This document shows positions 1 to 8,740 of a stretch of 33,361 nucleotides of DNA, in pieces; positions within the stretch are counted from its first letter, which is position 1, and every line of letters starts with the position of its first letter. The notes under the pieces were generated by a model that saw nothing but the letters and a program-made list of their open reading frames with translations, was not told the DNA's origin and made no database searches. A program made the position numbers and the translations under genes. Source of the DNA: an uncultured Verrucomicrobiota bacterium (GTDB taxonomy: Bacteria > Verrucomicrobiota > Kiritimatiellia > RFP12 > UBA1067); contig CAMAHK010000015.1 of assembly GCA_945834475.1 (NCBI GenBank), forward strand, positions 1-33,361, read 5' to 3'.

Positions 1-157
1 GCTCAATAAACCTCGGGTAAGATTTGCAACAATGCCGAAAACCAAAAGCTCGCAGTGAGCCCACCCTGCAGCGGAGCAGCCACGCTCTCTTTACCACCTC
101 TTCCTTAACACAGGAGTTCTGCTCTATGCTGCTTTTGATTAGCTTCGTTAGGGGACA

Positions 158-3100
158 TCAGCGCAGCTTCTTGTGGTACTCTTGCAGTGTCGAGACCGTG
201 AGCTCGCCGAAGCGCGTGAAGTCGTCGAGTCCCTCGAGCGTCGCGGCGAATCCCGCAACCGTTGTCGTGATCGGGATGCCGTGGATGATCGCGGAGGAGC
301 GCATCTTGATGTCGTCGACCATTTCCTGTGCGTTCGGCTCGGATGTGTTGACAATCCAGTCGACCGCCTTTTCGCGCATGAGGTCGAGGACGCACGGACG
401 TCCCTTCGAGATGCGGAAGACGGCCTGGCTCCTGATCCCCTCGTTCCAGAGCCGTGTCGAGGTTCCCAAGGTCGCGTAAATCTGGAAGCCCATCTCGACG
501 AGCTTCTTCGCGAGCGGCACGACGTCGGCCTTGTCCTCGTCCTTCACCGACAGAAACACGCTCCCCTTCGACGGCAGCTTCGACCCCGCCGCGAGCTGAC
601 TCTTGAAGAACGCGATATGGCGGTCGCGGTCAATCGCCATCACCTCGCCCGTTGACTTCATCTCCGGCGTGAGCGTGATGTCGACGCCCGAGAACTTGAC
701 GAACGGGAAGACTGCTTCCTTCACGCACGTGTAGGGGAGTTTCACCTCTTCCGTAAAGCCGATGTCGACAAGCTTCTCGCCCGCCATGCACCGCGCGGCA
801 TAGCCCGCGAGCGGTACGCCGATTGCCTTCGAGACGAACGGGATCGTGCGCGAAGCGCGCGGATTCACCTCGATCATCCAGATCGTCTCCTGCGGAGACG
901 ACGTGCCAGCGCCGCGGCCGGGGACGGCCTGCGGTACGGTTTTCGTCACCGCGAGCTGAAGATTCATGAGGCCGCAGACGTGGAGGCGCTTCGCGAACTC
1001 GTGCGCGTAGGCGCGGCACTTCTGAATCGTCTCCTCGCTCAGCATCTGCGGCGGCGTCACGCTCGCCGAGTCGCCCGAGTGACAGCCCGCCGGCTCGACG
1101 TGCTCGAGAATCGCGCCGACGACCGTCGTCTTGCCGTCGGAAATGCAGTCGACGTCCAGCTCAATCGCATGCTCGAGGAACTTGTCGATGAGAATCGGCT
1201 TGCCCTCGCCCGCGCGCACCGCCTCCTCGACGTACTTGACGAGATACTTCTCCTTATAGACGATCGCCATGCCGCGTCCGCCGAGCACGAAGCTCGGTCG
1301 CACGAGGACGGGATACCCGATCTCGTTCGCAACCGTCACGGCCTCGGCGACCGTGTGCGCGATGCCGCTCGGCGGCTGCTTCATGCCGACCTCGCTGACG
1401 AGCGCCTTGAAGAAGTCGCGGTCCTCCGCGCGGTCGATGTCGTCCGGCGACGTGCCGATCACGCGAGCGCCCGCCGCGCGCAGCTTCTGCGCGAGATTGA
1501 GCGGGGTCTGTCCCCCGAACTGCACGATCACGCCGTCGCACTGCTCGCGGTCGTAGATCTCCATCACGTCCTCAAGCGTCAGCGGCTCGAAGTAGAGCTT
1601 GTCGGACGTGTCGTAGTCCGTCGAAACCGTCTCCGGGTTCGAGTTGACCATGATGACTTCGTACCCTTGCTTCCGTAGCGCAAACGCTGCGTGACAGCAG
1701 CAGTAGTCGAACTCAATACCCTGCCCAATGCGGTTCGGCCCGCCGCCAAGAACCATAATCTTCCGTCCAGCGCCACGGCGTGAGGTCACGCCGGGTACTT
1801 GAGCCGCCGGAGTACCCGCGGTGACCTCACCGCGCGGCGTAGTAACAGCCCCATCCGTCACCGCATTCGTCGAGTAGTAGTAGGGCGTGATCGCCTTGAA
1901 CTCGCCGGCGCACGTGTCGACGGCGCCGAACTGCGGACGGAGCCCGAGCGCGAGACGCGCGGCACGAACCGCTTCTTCGGTGCAGCCGAGGAGGTACGCG
2001 ATCTGCGCGTCGGAGAAACCCATCGCCTTCGCCTGCGCGAAAACTTGACGAGGCAAGAGTGCCTCGTCCCCGGCCTTCTCAGTGCAACGCTGTGCCTCGT
2101 CCCCGGCCTTCTCAGTGCAACGCTGTGCCTCGTCCCCGGCCGTCTCCGTACAACGCTGTGCCCCCTCTCCGGCGGCGTCCGCACAACGGGGGCGCGACAC
2201 TCCTGTCGCGCCGCTAAAAGACGCAATCACCTCTTCAAACTTCACCAGCTCGTCGAGATGGCGGAGGAACCAGCGGTCGATTTCCGTCAGTTCGAAAATT
2301 CGCTCGACGCTCCAGCCGCGACGCATCGCCTCGTGGAGCTGGAAGATGCGGTCCGCGCCCGGATGCGCGAGCGCATCGGCGAGTTCTTCGTCGTTCCACT
2401 CCTGCGTGCGGATCGCGTCCCACTTCGAATGGTCAAGGAGCGGGAAGAACATTTCGTTCTTGGGGTCGGCCCCGAATCCCGCATGCTTCACCTCGAGCGA
2501 ACGGAGCGCCTTCTGGAAGGCCTCCTTGAACGTGCGGCCGATCGCCATCGCCTCACCGACGGACTTCATCTGCGTGCCGAGATGCGGATCCGCCGTCGGA
2601 AACTTCTCGAACGTGAAGCGCGGCACCTTGACGACGACGTAGTCGAGCGCCGGCTCGAAGCAGCTCGGCGTCTCGCGCGTGATGTCGTTCTTAAGCTCGT
2701 CGAGCGTGTAGCCGACCGCGAGAAGCGCCGCGATCTTCGCGATCGGGAAGCCCGTCGCCTTTGACGCGAGCGCCGACGAACGCGAGACACGCGGATTCAT
2801 CTCGATGATGATGCGCCGCCCCGTCTTCGGATTGACCGCCCACTGCACGTTCGAACCGCCCGTCGAAATGCCGATCGCCTCGAGGACGGCAAGCGAGTCG
2901 TCGCGCATCGCTTGGTACTCGCGGTCGGTGAGCGTCTGGATCGGAGCAACCGTAATCGAGTCGCCTGTGTGAATGCCCATCGGATCGAGGTTCTCGATCG
3001 AGCAGACGATGACGCCGTTGCCCTTGCGGTCGCGCATCACCTCCATCTCGTATTCCTTCCACCCGAGGAGCGACTCCTCGATGAGGACTTCCGAATTCAT

Positions 3101-3697
3101 CGACGCGTCAAGCCCACGTTTCACGATCGTATCGAATTCGGTCGGATCGTGCGCGATGCCGCCGCCCGTGCCGCCAAGCGTGAAGCCCGGACGGATCACG
3201 AGCGGCCAGCTGCCGATCGCCTCCGCCGCGGCCTTCGCCTGCTCGAGCGTGTGGCACGACACCGAACGCGGCATGTCGAGCCCGAGCTTTTCCATCGCCT
3301 CCTTGAAAAGCTCCCGATCTTCTGCCCGCGCAATCGCCTCAGCATCCGCACCGATCATCTCGACGTTGTAGCGCTTCAAAATCCCCTGCTTCGCGACTTC
3401 CATCGCCGCGTTGAGCGCGGTCTGACCGCCGAGCGTCGGCAAGAGCGCGTCGGGACGCTCCCGGCGGATGATCTCGTGGATTGCCTCGGGTGTAATCGGC
3501 TCGATGTACGTGTGAGGCGCCATCTCGGGATCCGTCATGATCGTCGCCGGATTCGAGTTGATGAGGACGACCTCGTAGCCCTCGGCTTTCAAAACCTTGC
3601 ACGCCTGCACGCCCGAATAGTCGAACTCACAGCCCTGTCCAATGACGATCGGCCCTGCACCGATCAGCATGATCTTCTTGATATCGGTTCTCTTCAT
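158..3697 (-). CDS. carB: Carbamoyl-phosphate synthase large subunit, with several in-frame insertions
   Basis: [51 protein letters not shown]; duplicated ATP-grasp halves; 1179 aa, about 100 aa longer than E. coli CarB. Confidence 0.98.
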   Translation of the reverse strand: MKRTDIKKIMLIGAGPIVIGQGCEFDYSGVQACKVLKAEGYEVVLINSNPATIMTDPEMAPHTYIEPITPEAIHEIIRRERPDALLPTLGGQTALNAAMEVAKQGILKRYNVEMIGADAEAIARAEDRELFKEAMEKLGLDMPRSVSCHTLEQAKAAAEAIGSWPLVIRPGFTLGGTGGGIAHDPTEFDTIVKRGLDASMNSEVLIEESLLGWKEYEMEVMRDRKGNGVIVCSIENLDPMGIHTGDSITVAPIQTLTDREYQAMRDDSLAVLEAIGISTGGSNVQWAVNPKTGRRIIIEMNPRVSRSSALASKATGFPIAKIAALLAVGYTLDELKNDITRETPSCFEPALDYVVVKVPRFTFEKFPTADPHLGTQMKSVGEAMAIGRTFKEAFQKALRSLEVKHAGFGADPKNEMFFPLLDHSKWDAIRTQEWNDEELADALAHPGADRIFQLHEAMRRGWSVERIFELTEIDRWFLRHLDELVKFEEVIASFSGATGVSRPRCADAAGEGAQRCTETAGDEAQRCTEKAGDEAQRCTEKAGDEALLPRQVFAQAKAMGFSDAQIAYLLGCTEEAVRAARLALGLRPQFGAVDTCAGEFKAITPYYYSTNAVTDGAVTTPRGEVTAGTPAAQVPGVTSRRGAGRKIMVLGGGPNRIGQGIEFDYCCCHAAFALRKQGYEVIMVNSNPETVSTDYDTSDKLYFEPLTLEDVMEIYDREQCDGVIVQFGGQTPLNLAQKLRAAGARVIGTSPDDIDRAEDRDFFKALVSEVGMKQPPSGIAHTVAEAVTVANEIGYPVLVRPSFVLGGRGMAIVYKEKYLVKYVEEAVRAGEGKPILIDKFLEHAIELDVDCISDGKTTVVGAILEHVEPAGCHSGDSASVTPPQMLSEETIQKCRAYAHEFAKRLHVCGLMNLQLAVTKTVPQAVPGRGAGTSSPQETIWMIEVNPRASRTIPFVSKAIGVPLAGYAARCMAGEKLVDIGFTEEVKLPYTCVKEAVFPFVKFSGVDITLTPEMKSTGEVMAIDRDRHIAFFKSQLAAGSKLPSKGSVFLSVKDEDKADVVPLAKKLVEMGFQIYATLGTSTRLWNEGIRSQAVFRISKGRPCVLDLMREKAVDWIVNTSEPNAQEMVDDIKMRSSAIIHGIPITTTVAGFAATLEGLDDFTRFGELTVSTLQEYHKKLR
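911..939 (-). repeat. Hairpin repeat family A copy A1, inside carB
   Basis: + strand gccgcggccggggacggcctgcggtacgg; minus-strand hairpin CCGC-A-GGCCG-TCCC-CGGCC-GCGG. Confidence 0.85.
1777..1833. repeat. Nested palindromic repeat (family D) inside carB
   Basis: ggcgtga-gg-tcacgcc, gggtact, spacer, agtaccc, gcggtga-cc-tcaccgc; two hairpins in inverted arrangement. Confidence 0.85.
2047..2068. repeat. Hairpin repeat family C copy C6 (carB)
   Basis: gacgaggca-agag-tgcctcgtc, perfect 9-bp stem. Confidence 0.85.
2059..2190. repeat. Four tandem 33-nt units in carB, encoding 11-aa repeats ([11 protein letters not shown]-like)
   Basis: gtgcctcgtccccggccttctcagtgcaacgct repeated at 2059, 2092, 2125 and 2158 (the last two diverged). 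Confidence 0.92.
2191..2212. repeat. Hairpin repeat family C copy C1 (carB)
   Basis: ggcgcgaca-ctcc-tgtcgcgcc, perfect 9-bp stem. Confidence 0.85.
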
Positions 3698-3774
3698 GCT
3701 GCTTCAGATCCTCCAAGACGGGACTGCAAAGGCCGTGCCAGACACAGCCCACGCCATCAGCCACAGTCCAAAGA

Positions 3775-3816
3775 ACAACGGATGTAATCCTGGGCAAAGA
3801 AAATTACACCCGTTGT
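3775..3816 (-). terminator. Hairpin just downstream of gluQ, possible terminator
   Basis: acaacggatgtaat / attacacccgttgt (one mismatch), 14-nt loop; weak U tract on the minus strand. Confidence 0.5.
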
Positions 3817-3823
3817 AAATCCG

Positions 3824-4846
3824 TCATCGGACGAGTGTCGTCAAATCACATTTCAGAGTAATGACAAAGGGTTCGCGGGGAATCGTCTTGAGGTCAAAGC
3901 GAGAGATGAGATCACGGAGGGAGGTCTTCTCACCGGGGGCGGCCCAACCGCAGGAGGCAGCAAGGAAGCCGAGGATTTCCTCAGGGCTCTTCCCCTGCTC
4001 GCGATAGAGTGCGATGCGCGTGTCGCCGTGGCGCTTCGCCAGACGCCGTCCGTCAGGCCCGACCACGAGCGGCACATGGCAGTAAGAAGGCGGTGTGCGC
4101 CCCAGCGCCTCGGCAATCAGGATCTGGGCGGGGGTTGCCGCGAGAAGGTCGTCACCGCGAACGACTTCCGTAACCCCCATCAGGAGATCGTCGACCGTGC
4201 AGGCGAAGGTGTAGCCAGCACCGTCTTCGTCTCGCGCCAGCGGAAAGTCCCCGAGCGTCGCCGCGACATTTTGCGTGTAGCGTCCCGCAAAGGCGTCGTC
4301 GAAGGTGACGACCGTGTTCGGCTCGACGGCGAAACGCCAGCAGGGAGATCGAACGGAGGGCTGGGTGACGCTGCGGCCGAGGACGGCTCGCGGTACGGGG
4401 ACGAGGACATCTTGTGCGGCCTGCCAAGATGCGAAGCGGCCGCGGCAGGTTCCCGGGTAATGGAGCTGCTCGCCGGCGTGCGGAGCCGACTGGGCGTTCT
4501 CGACGTCTTTGCGCGAGCAGACGCACGGGTAGACGCGGGAGAAGGTTGAGGTTGAAGGTTGAGGTTGAGAACGGAGATCGGCGAGGGCTTTGCGGTAGAT
4601 TGCGCGGCGTTCGGACTGGACGTATTCTTCGTCCCAGTCGAAGCCGAGCCAGCGGAGATCGTCGACCGCTGCGGCTGCCGCACCGGGTTTGTCCTTCGGG
4701 TGGTCGAGGTCTTCCATGCGAAAGATCACCTTGCCACCCTGCGAACGCGCGCGCAGCCATGCGATCATGAAGGTGCGCACGTTCCCGAGGTGAAGCGCTC
4801 CCGTGGGGGACGGGGCGAGGCGGCCGACATAGGTTGAAGAATTCAT
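3824..4846 (-). CDS. gluQ: Glutamyl-Q tRNA(Asp) synthetase-like
   Basis: YVGRLAPSPTGALHLGNVRTFMIAWLRAR; MEDLDHPK; GPDGRRLAKRHGDTRIA; lacks the anticodon-binding domain. Confidence 0.92.
   Translation of the reverse strand: MNSSTYVGRLAPSPTGALHLGNVRTFMIAWLRARSQGGKVIFRMEDLDHPKDKPGAAAAAVDDLRWLGFDWDEEYVQSERRAIYRKALADLRSQPQPSTSTFSRVYPCVCSRKDVENAQSAPHAGEQLHYPGTCRGRFASWQAAQDVLVPVPRAVLGRSVTQPSVRSPCWRFAVEPNTVVTFDDAFAGRYTQNVAATLGDFPLARDEDGAGYTFACTVDDLLMGVTEVVRGDDLLAATPAQILIAEALGRTPPSYCHVPLVVGPDGRRLAKRHGDTRIALYREQGKSPEEILGFLAASCGWAAPGEKTSLRDLISRFDLKTIPREPFVITLKCDLTTLVR
4370..4398 (-). repeat. Hairpin repeat family A copy A2, inside gluQ
   Basis: gctgcggccgaggacggctcgcggtacgg. Confidence 0.85.
4541..4569 (-). 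repeat. 13-nt-period repeat family E copy E1, inside gluQ
   Basis: g(aaggttgaggttg)x2 ag; encodes QPQPSTSTF. Confidence 0.85.
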
Positions 4847-4861
4847 ATCTGGCGGGGTGAC

Positions 4862-4890
4862 GCCGCGGCCGGGGACGGCTCGCGGTACGG
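4862..4890 (-). repeat. Hairpin repeat family A copy A3, immediately after a stop codon
   Basis: gccgcggccggggacggctcgcggtacgg; upstream CDS stop is at 4892-4894. Confidence 0.85.
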
Positions 4891-4891
4891 A

Positions 4892-6286
4892 CTAGTGACT
4901 TTTCCAATAGGCGAGCCAATCGCCGACGAACTTGTCGAGAAGATCCTTCGAACAGAAGGCCGCCGCCGTGGCCTTGTGCATGTCCTGCGTTTCAAGGAGC
5001 GCGGCAATGTAGTCGCGCTTCACGTTCTTGAACGGCTGAAAGCGGACCTTCGGTGCACCATTCTCCAGAAAGACGGCGACTGACCAGGCCAGCCGGTACT
5101 TCAGCCGTCGCTCGATGTCCGTCCCCGCGTAGAACTGCTCGTAGTCCATCATCAGGAGAGCTGGCAGGAGGAGCGAGAATCGCTCCAGGTCTTCAGGCGT
5201 CGCAGAAATCTGCCAATCGGCCGATGTCTCGTCCTCAAAATACTGGGCATAGCCCTCATTAAGCCAAGGCGAGGTCGCGATCATCGCCGTCGCATACGAG
5301 AGATACTGGTGGAACGATTCGTGACGGAGTGTTGAAAGAAGGTTGAGGTTGGAGGTCGAGGTTGAGGGAGAGGCATGGGCGACAAGTTCACGGCGCTGCG
5401 GCGACCAATACGCCGCGCTCCAGACCATGTTGGTGAGACCCGAGGTTTCAAGAGCCGCGAGATACTCCGCACGATCAGCATAGATTCGCGCCACGCAAAG
5501 CGTGTTCGAGCCGTCGATCGGCGTCGGCAGGACTTCGGCGAAACGTCGCCGCAGTTTCACGAGATCGTTCGTATAGGCGACTGTCAGGCTTCGCGTCGGC
5601 AGATCGTCAAGGACGACAAACGTCTCGCCGTCGGCAACATGCCAATTCGCATAGGCGGAGACCGAATGCGCCGCGTCACGGCGCAACAGCGCACGTTCAT
5701 CGACACGAGCAGGAGGAACCGCCAGAGCTGCAGGCTGCTGATTGAGAAACTCACGTTCAAAGAGCTTGAGCGCTTCGCCCCACTCGTCTTCCTCGGACAG
5801 CTCCCAGATGGCCAGACGCCAGGTTTCCTGTCTCTCCGGCAAATAGGCGCAGACGATCGCCGACGTGTTGGTGCCGTGCCAGTAGTCGACCGCCTTGTAG
5901 CCGCGCGGTTGCTGACGCGGACGCGCCGGCTTCTCGGGCAAGTCAAACGGGGCCAGCGCGGCCACGGCTTCGCGAACCGCCTCCTTCTGCCGCTTGTCGA
6001 TCGCCACACGTCCCTTCAAGTATGTCTCGCGCGTCGCAAACGACCGTGCGGCCTCGCCTTCAGGCGGCAGAACGTCAAGATGGGCCAGCATGAAGACGCG
6101 ATCCTCGTCGTCGATCCAGCGTCCGTCGACGGACTGCGAGACCCAGAGGTCGCCCTTCAGATACCGATCCTCAAGACGACGACGGACACCTTCCTTCTCG
6201 CGGACAGACACGAGATAGCCCGTCGCTCGCGGCATGTCGAGCGGCGCGGGATTCGTGAAGAAGAGCGAGGCAGCGAAGAGCAGCAT
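4892..6286 (-). CDS. Exported peptidase-like protein with HExxH-like motif (HESFHQ...NEGYAQYFED)
   Basis: N-terminal hydrophobic segment MLLFAASLFFTNPAPLD; LRHESFHQYLSYATAMIATSPWLNEGYAQYFED. Confidence 0.7.
   Translation of the reverse strand: MLLFAASLFFTNPAPLDMPRATGYLVSVREKEGVRRRLEDRYLKGDLWVSQSVDGRWIDDEDRVFMLAHLDVLPPEGEAARSFATRETYLKGRVAIDKRQKEAVREAVAALAPFDLPEKPARPRQQPRGYKAVDYWHGTNTSAIVCAYLPERQETWRLAIWELSEEDEWGEALKLFEREFLNQQPAALAVPPARVDERALLRRDAAHSVSAYANWHVADGETFVVLDDLPTRSLTVAYTNDLVKLRRRFAEVLPTPIDGSNTLCVARIYADRAEYLAALETSGLTNMVWSAAYWSPQRRELVAHASPSTSTSNLNLLSTLRHESFHQYLSYATAMIATSPWLNEGYAQYFEDETSADWQISATPEDLERFSLLLPALLMMDYEQFYAGTDIERRLKYRLAWSVAVFLENGAPKVRFQPFKNVKRDYIAALLETQDMHKATAAAFCSKDLLDKFVGDWLAYWKSH
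5341..5366 (-). repeat. 13-nt-period repeat family E copy E2, inside the peptidase-like CDS
   Basis: ggttgaggttggaggtcgaggttgag; encodes STSTSNLNLL. Confidence 0.8.
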
Positions 6287-7284
6287 CAGAGAGCTCCTGT
6301 CGCAAGCGACGAGAACGTCGAGATTGGCGTCGTGTCGCGGTAGTTGTCCAGCACCTGACGCGCATCCTTGATCATCCCCTGAACCTCGTTGTACAAGGTC
6401 GGGTCGTTCGCAAGCTTGCCGAGCGTGCCTTCGCCGTTCTTGAGCTTAAGGGCGAGGTCGTTGAGATTCGTCGCGAGTTCACCAGCCTTCGCCATCAGAT
6501 CCTTTGCGTCCAAACTCTCGGCCGCCTTGCGAAACGCCGCGATTCCGGCCTCAAGATCGCCGATCGTCTTGTCGTCATCAAGTTTGCCGAGGATGTCGTC
6601 CGCCTTTTTCGCGGCGGAATCGATCGACTGCGCAGCACAGGTCGCATTCGTCAGGAACGTCCGCGCGTCGGACACAGTCGCGAGAACGTCGTCAACCGAC
6701 CCGTTCACGCGCTTCATGAAGTTTTCAGCCTCAAGGGTAACGGCATCGGCATGCGAGACTAGGCGATCCGCCTTCGTCGCGACACTGGCAACATTCGAGA
6801 TGATAACATGGATTTCGGGAAGTTCCGTCAGCTTGCGGACATTCTCCGTGATCTCCGTGACGCCGCGCATCCAGTCGACGGGCGACTGGCCAACGAAACG
6901 CGTCTCGGCAAGCGACACGGGTTCGCCCGTGCCTTCCTCAAGCAGCAGGTAGTTCCCACCGAGCATCGAGAGGTTGCAGACCGAAATCGCATACTTCTCG
7001 CGCAGGACAACACGGCTGTCAACGGTGGCGACGACCACAAGGTTCGATGGCGTCACCTTGACCCTCTCAACCTTGCCGACCTTCGTGCCGCGATACATGA
7101 CGTTGTCGTGGTCCTTGAGTCCGCCGACTTGATCGAAAACGATCGACATCGAGACCCGTCCCTCGCCCCGCAGGACGTCCACGCCAGAGATCACGATCGT
7201 GAAATAGGCGAGGAGCGCAATGACGACGACCATGAAGAGACCGATGACAACCTCGTTGAATGTCTCATTCTTACGATTGCTCAT
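6286..7284 (-). CDS. mlaD: MlaD/MCE-domain lipid-transport substrate-binding protein
   Basis: One N-terminal TM; VFDQVGGLKDHDNVMYRGTKVGKVERV MCE motif. Confidence 0.88.
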   Translation of the reverse strand: MSNRKNETFNEVVIGLFMVVVIALLAYFTIVISGVDVLRGEGRVSMSIVFDQVGGLKDHDNVMYRGTKVGKVERVKVTPSNLVVVATVDSRVVLREKYAISVCNLSMLGGNYLLLEEGTGEPVSLAETRFVGQSPVDWMRGVTEITENVRKLTELPEIHVIISNVASVATKADRLVSHADAVTLEAENFMKRVNGSVDDVLATVSDARTFLTNATCAAQSIDSAAKKADDILGKLDDDKTIGDLEAGIAAFRKAAESLDAKDLMAKAGELATNLNDLALKLKNGEGTLGKLANDPTLYNEVQGMIKDARQVLDNYRDTTPISTFSSLATGAL

Positions 7285-7994
7285 AACACTTCTCCTTTCA
7301 TCGCCGCCAGAAAAGCCTTGACCTCTGGCTCGGACGATTTGACGAACTCCTTGGGCGACAGGCAGACCACAGCCTTCCCATCCTTGAGCAGTAAAATGCG
7401 CGTCGCGATCTTGAGCGCACGCGGCAGGTCATGCGTGACGAGGACGGACGTAATGCCCCGTTCGCGGTTGAGCCGCACGATCAACTGATGGATTTTTCCC
7501 GACGTGACGGGATCGAGTCCCGACGTCGGCTCGTCATAGAGGACGACGTCCACGTCGCGCACGATCGCCCGGGCGAGTCCCGCCCGCTTGAGCATGCCGC
7601 CCGAGATTTCCGACGGATACTTCTCCGCTGCACCGGTCAACTCCACCGACGCGAGGGCCGCCTCAACCTTGCGATCAATTTCCGCGTCGGAAAGATCCGT
7701 CGTCTCGCGCAGCGGCAGTGCCACATTCTCGGCAACCGTGAGCCACGCGAGGAGTGCGCCGGACTGGAAGAGGTAGCCGATGCGCGGCGTCACGGTCACA
7801 ATCTCGCCCGCATCCGGCTCGAGGAGTCCGACAATGTGCTTGAGCGTGACGGACTTGCCCGTGCCCGACGGACCGACCACGGCTAGGATCTCGCCCCGCT
7901 CAACCGCGAACGTGACCCCGTCCAGAACGGTCTGCTCCCCAAACCGCTTCATCACGTTCTTGAACTCGATTATAGTATCCATCACCTGTAACAC
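7281..7994 (-). CDS. mlaF: ABC transporter ATP-binding protein (MlaF-like)
   Basis: VGPSGTGKS Walker A; SGGMLKRAGLARAI signature; VVLYDEPTSGLDP Walker B. Confidence 0.92.
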   Translation of the reverse strand: MLQVMDTIIEFKNVMKRFGEQTVLDGVTFAVERGEILAVVGPSGTGKSVTLKHIVGLLEPDAGEIVTVTPRIGYLFQSGALLAWLTVAENVALPLRETTDLSDAEIDRKVEAALASVELTGAAEKYPSEISGGMLKRAGLARAIVRDVDVVLYDEPTSGLDPVTSGKIHQLIVRLNRERGITSVLVTHDLPRALKIATRILLLKDGKAVVCLSPKEFVKSSEPEVKAFLAAMKGEVL

Positions 7995-8740
7995 ATCCGC
8001 GTGATCATATACCCGAAGACGAGAATCGACAGGAACGAGACGATTACCGAGCGCTGCGTCGCTTTCCCAACGCCGGTGGCGCCGCGTGAGGTGTCGAGGC
8101 CTTCCTTCGCCGACACGACGCCGATTGCGAGTCCGAAGACGAGCGCCTTCAGAAGTCCGACAAAGAGGTCCTTCTCGCCCGCCATCGACATGGCACTCGT
8201 CATATACTGCGAGAAGTCAACACCAAGCTGGGTGTTGCCGACCAGGCCGCCGCCGATCGTACCGAGGATGCAACAGTAGAAGGCGAGAAGCGGCGCCATC
8301 AGAACAAGCGCCAGAACACGCGGCGCCACCAGAAAGCGCGCCGGAGGGATTCCCATCACCTTCAAGGCATCGATTTCATCATTCACCTTCATCGTGCCGA
8401 GTTCCGCTGCAATCGCCGAGCCGACACAGGCCGCAAGGCAGATGCCGCAACTGAACGGGGCCATCTCGCGGATCAGCGTCAGCATGACCGCCGCACCAAG
8501 GTAGATCTCCTGGTTAAAGCGCCGGAGTTCAAGACCGACCTGAAGGGCCAGAATCATACCTGTGAAGAACGAGACCACGGTCAGCACGGGCAACGTGCGC
8601 ACACCCGTCGCATACAGCTGACGCAACAGGTCGTGACGGGCGTCCGACCGGCAAAGGACCGACGGGAAATACCGGAGTGCGCGCACGAGAACGAGACCCG
8701 TCCGCCCCACGGAGCTCAGTATCTCGTTCAGCGCATTCAT
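7982..8740 (-). CDS. mlaE: MlaE-family ABC transporter permease (start placed at 8740, not at the ORF-track start)
   Basis: MNALNEILSSVGRTGLVLVRALRYFPSVL; LGTMKVNDEIDALKVMGIPPARFLVAPRVLAL MlaE motif; overlaps the upstream stop. Confidence 0.9.
   Translation of the reverse strand: MNALNEILSSVGRTGLVLVRALRYFPSVLCRSDARHDLLRQLYATGVRTLPVLTVVSFFTGMILALQVGLELRRFNQEIYLGAAVMLTLIREMAPFSCGICLAACVGSAIAAELGTMKVNDEIDALKVMGIPPARFLVAPRVLALVLMAPLLAFYCCILGTIGGGLVGNTQLGVDFSQYMTSAMSMAGEKDLFVGLLKALVFGLAIGVVSAKEGLDTSRGATGVGKATQRSVIVSFLSILVFGYMITRMCYR

Noticed and set aside
1-157. Possible gene or ncRNA at the left edge
   Set aside because: Truncated by the window; no convincing coding or structural signal could be supported.
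2059-2190. Possible CRISPR array (33-nt repeats in carB)
   Set aside because: Units are contiguous with no unique spacers, lie in frame inside carB, and no cas genes are present.
158-3697. carB as a pseudogene because of the odd inserts
   Set aside because: Frame is intact end to end and catalytic motifs are preserved; the inserts are in frame.
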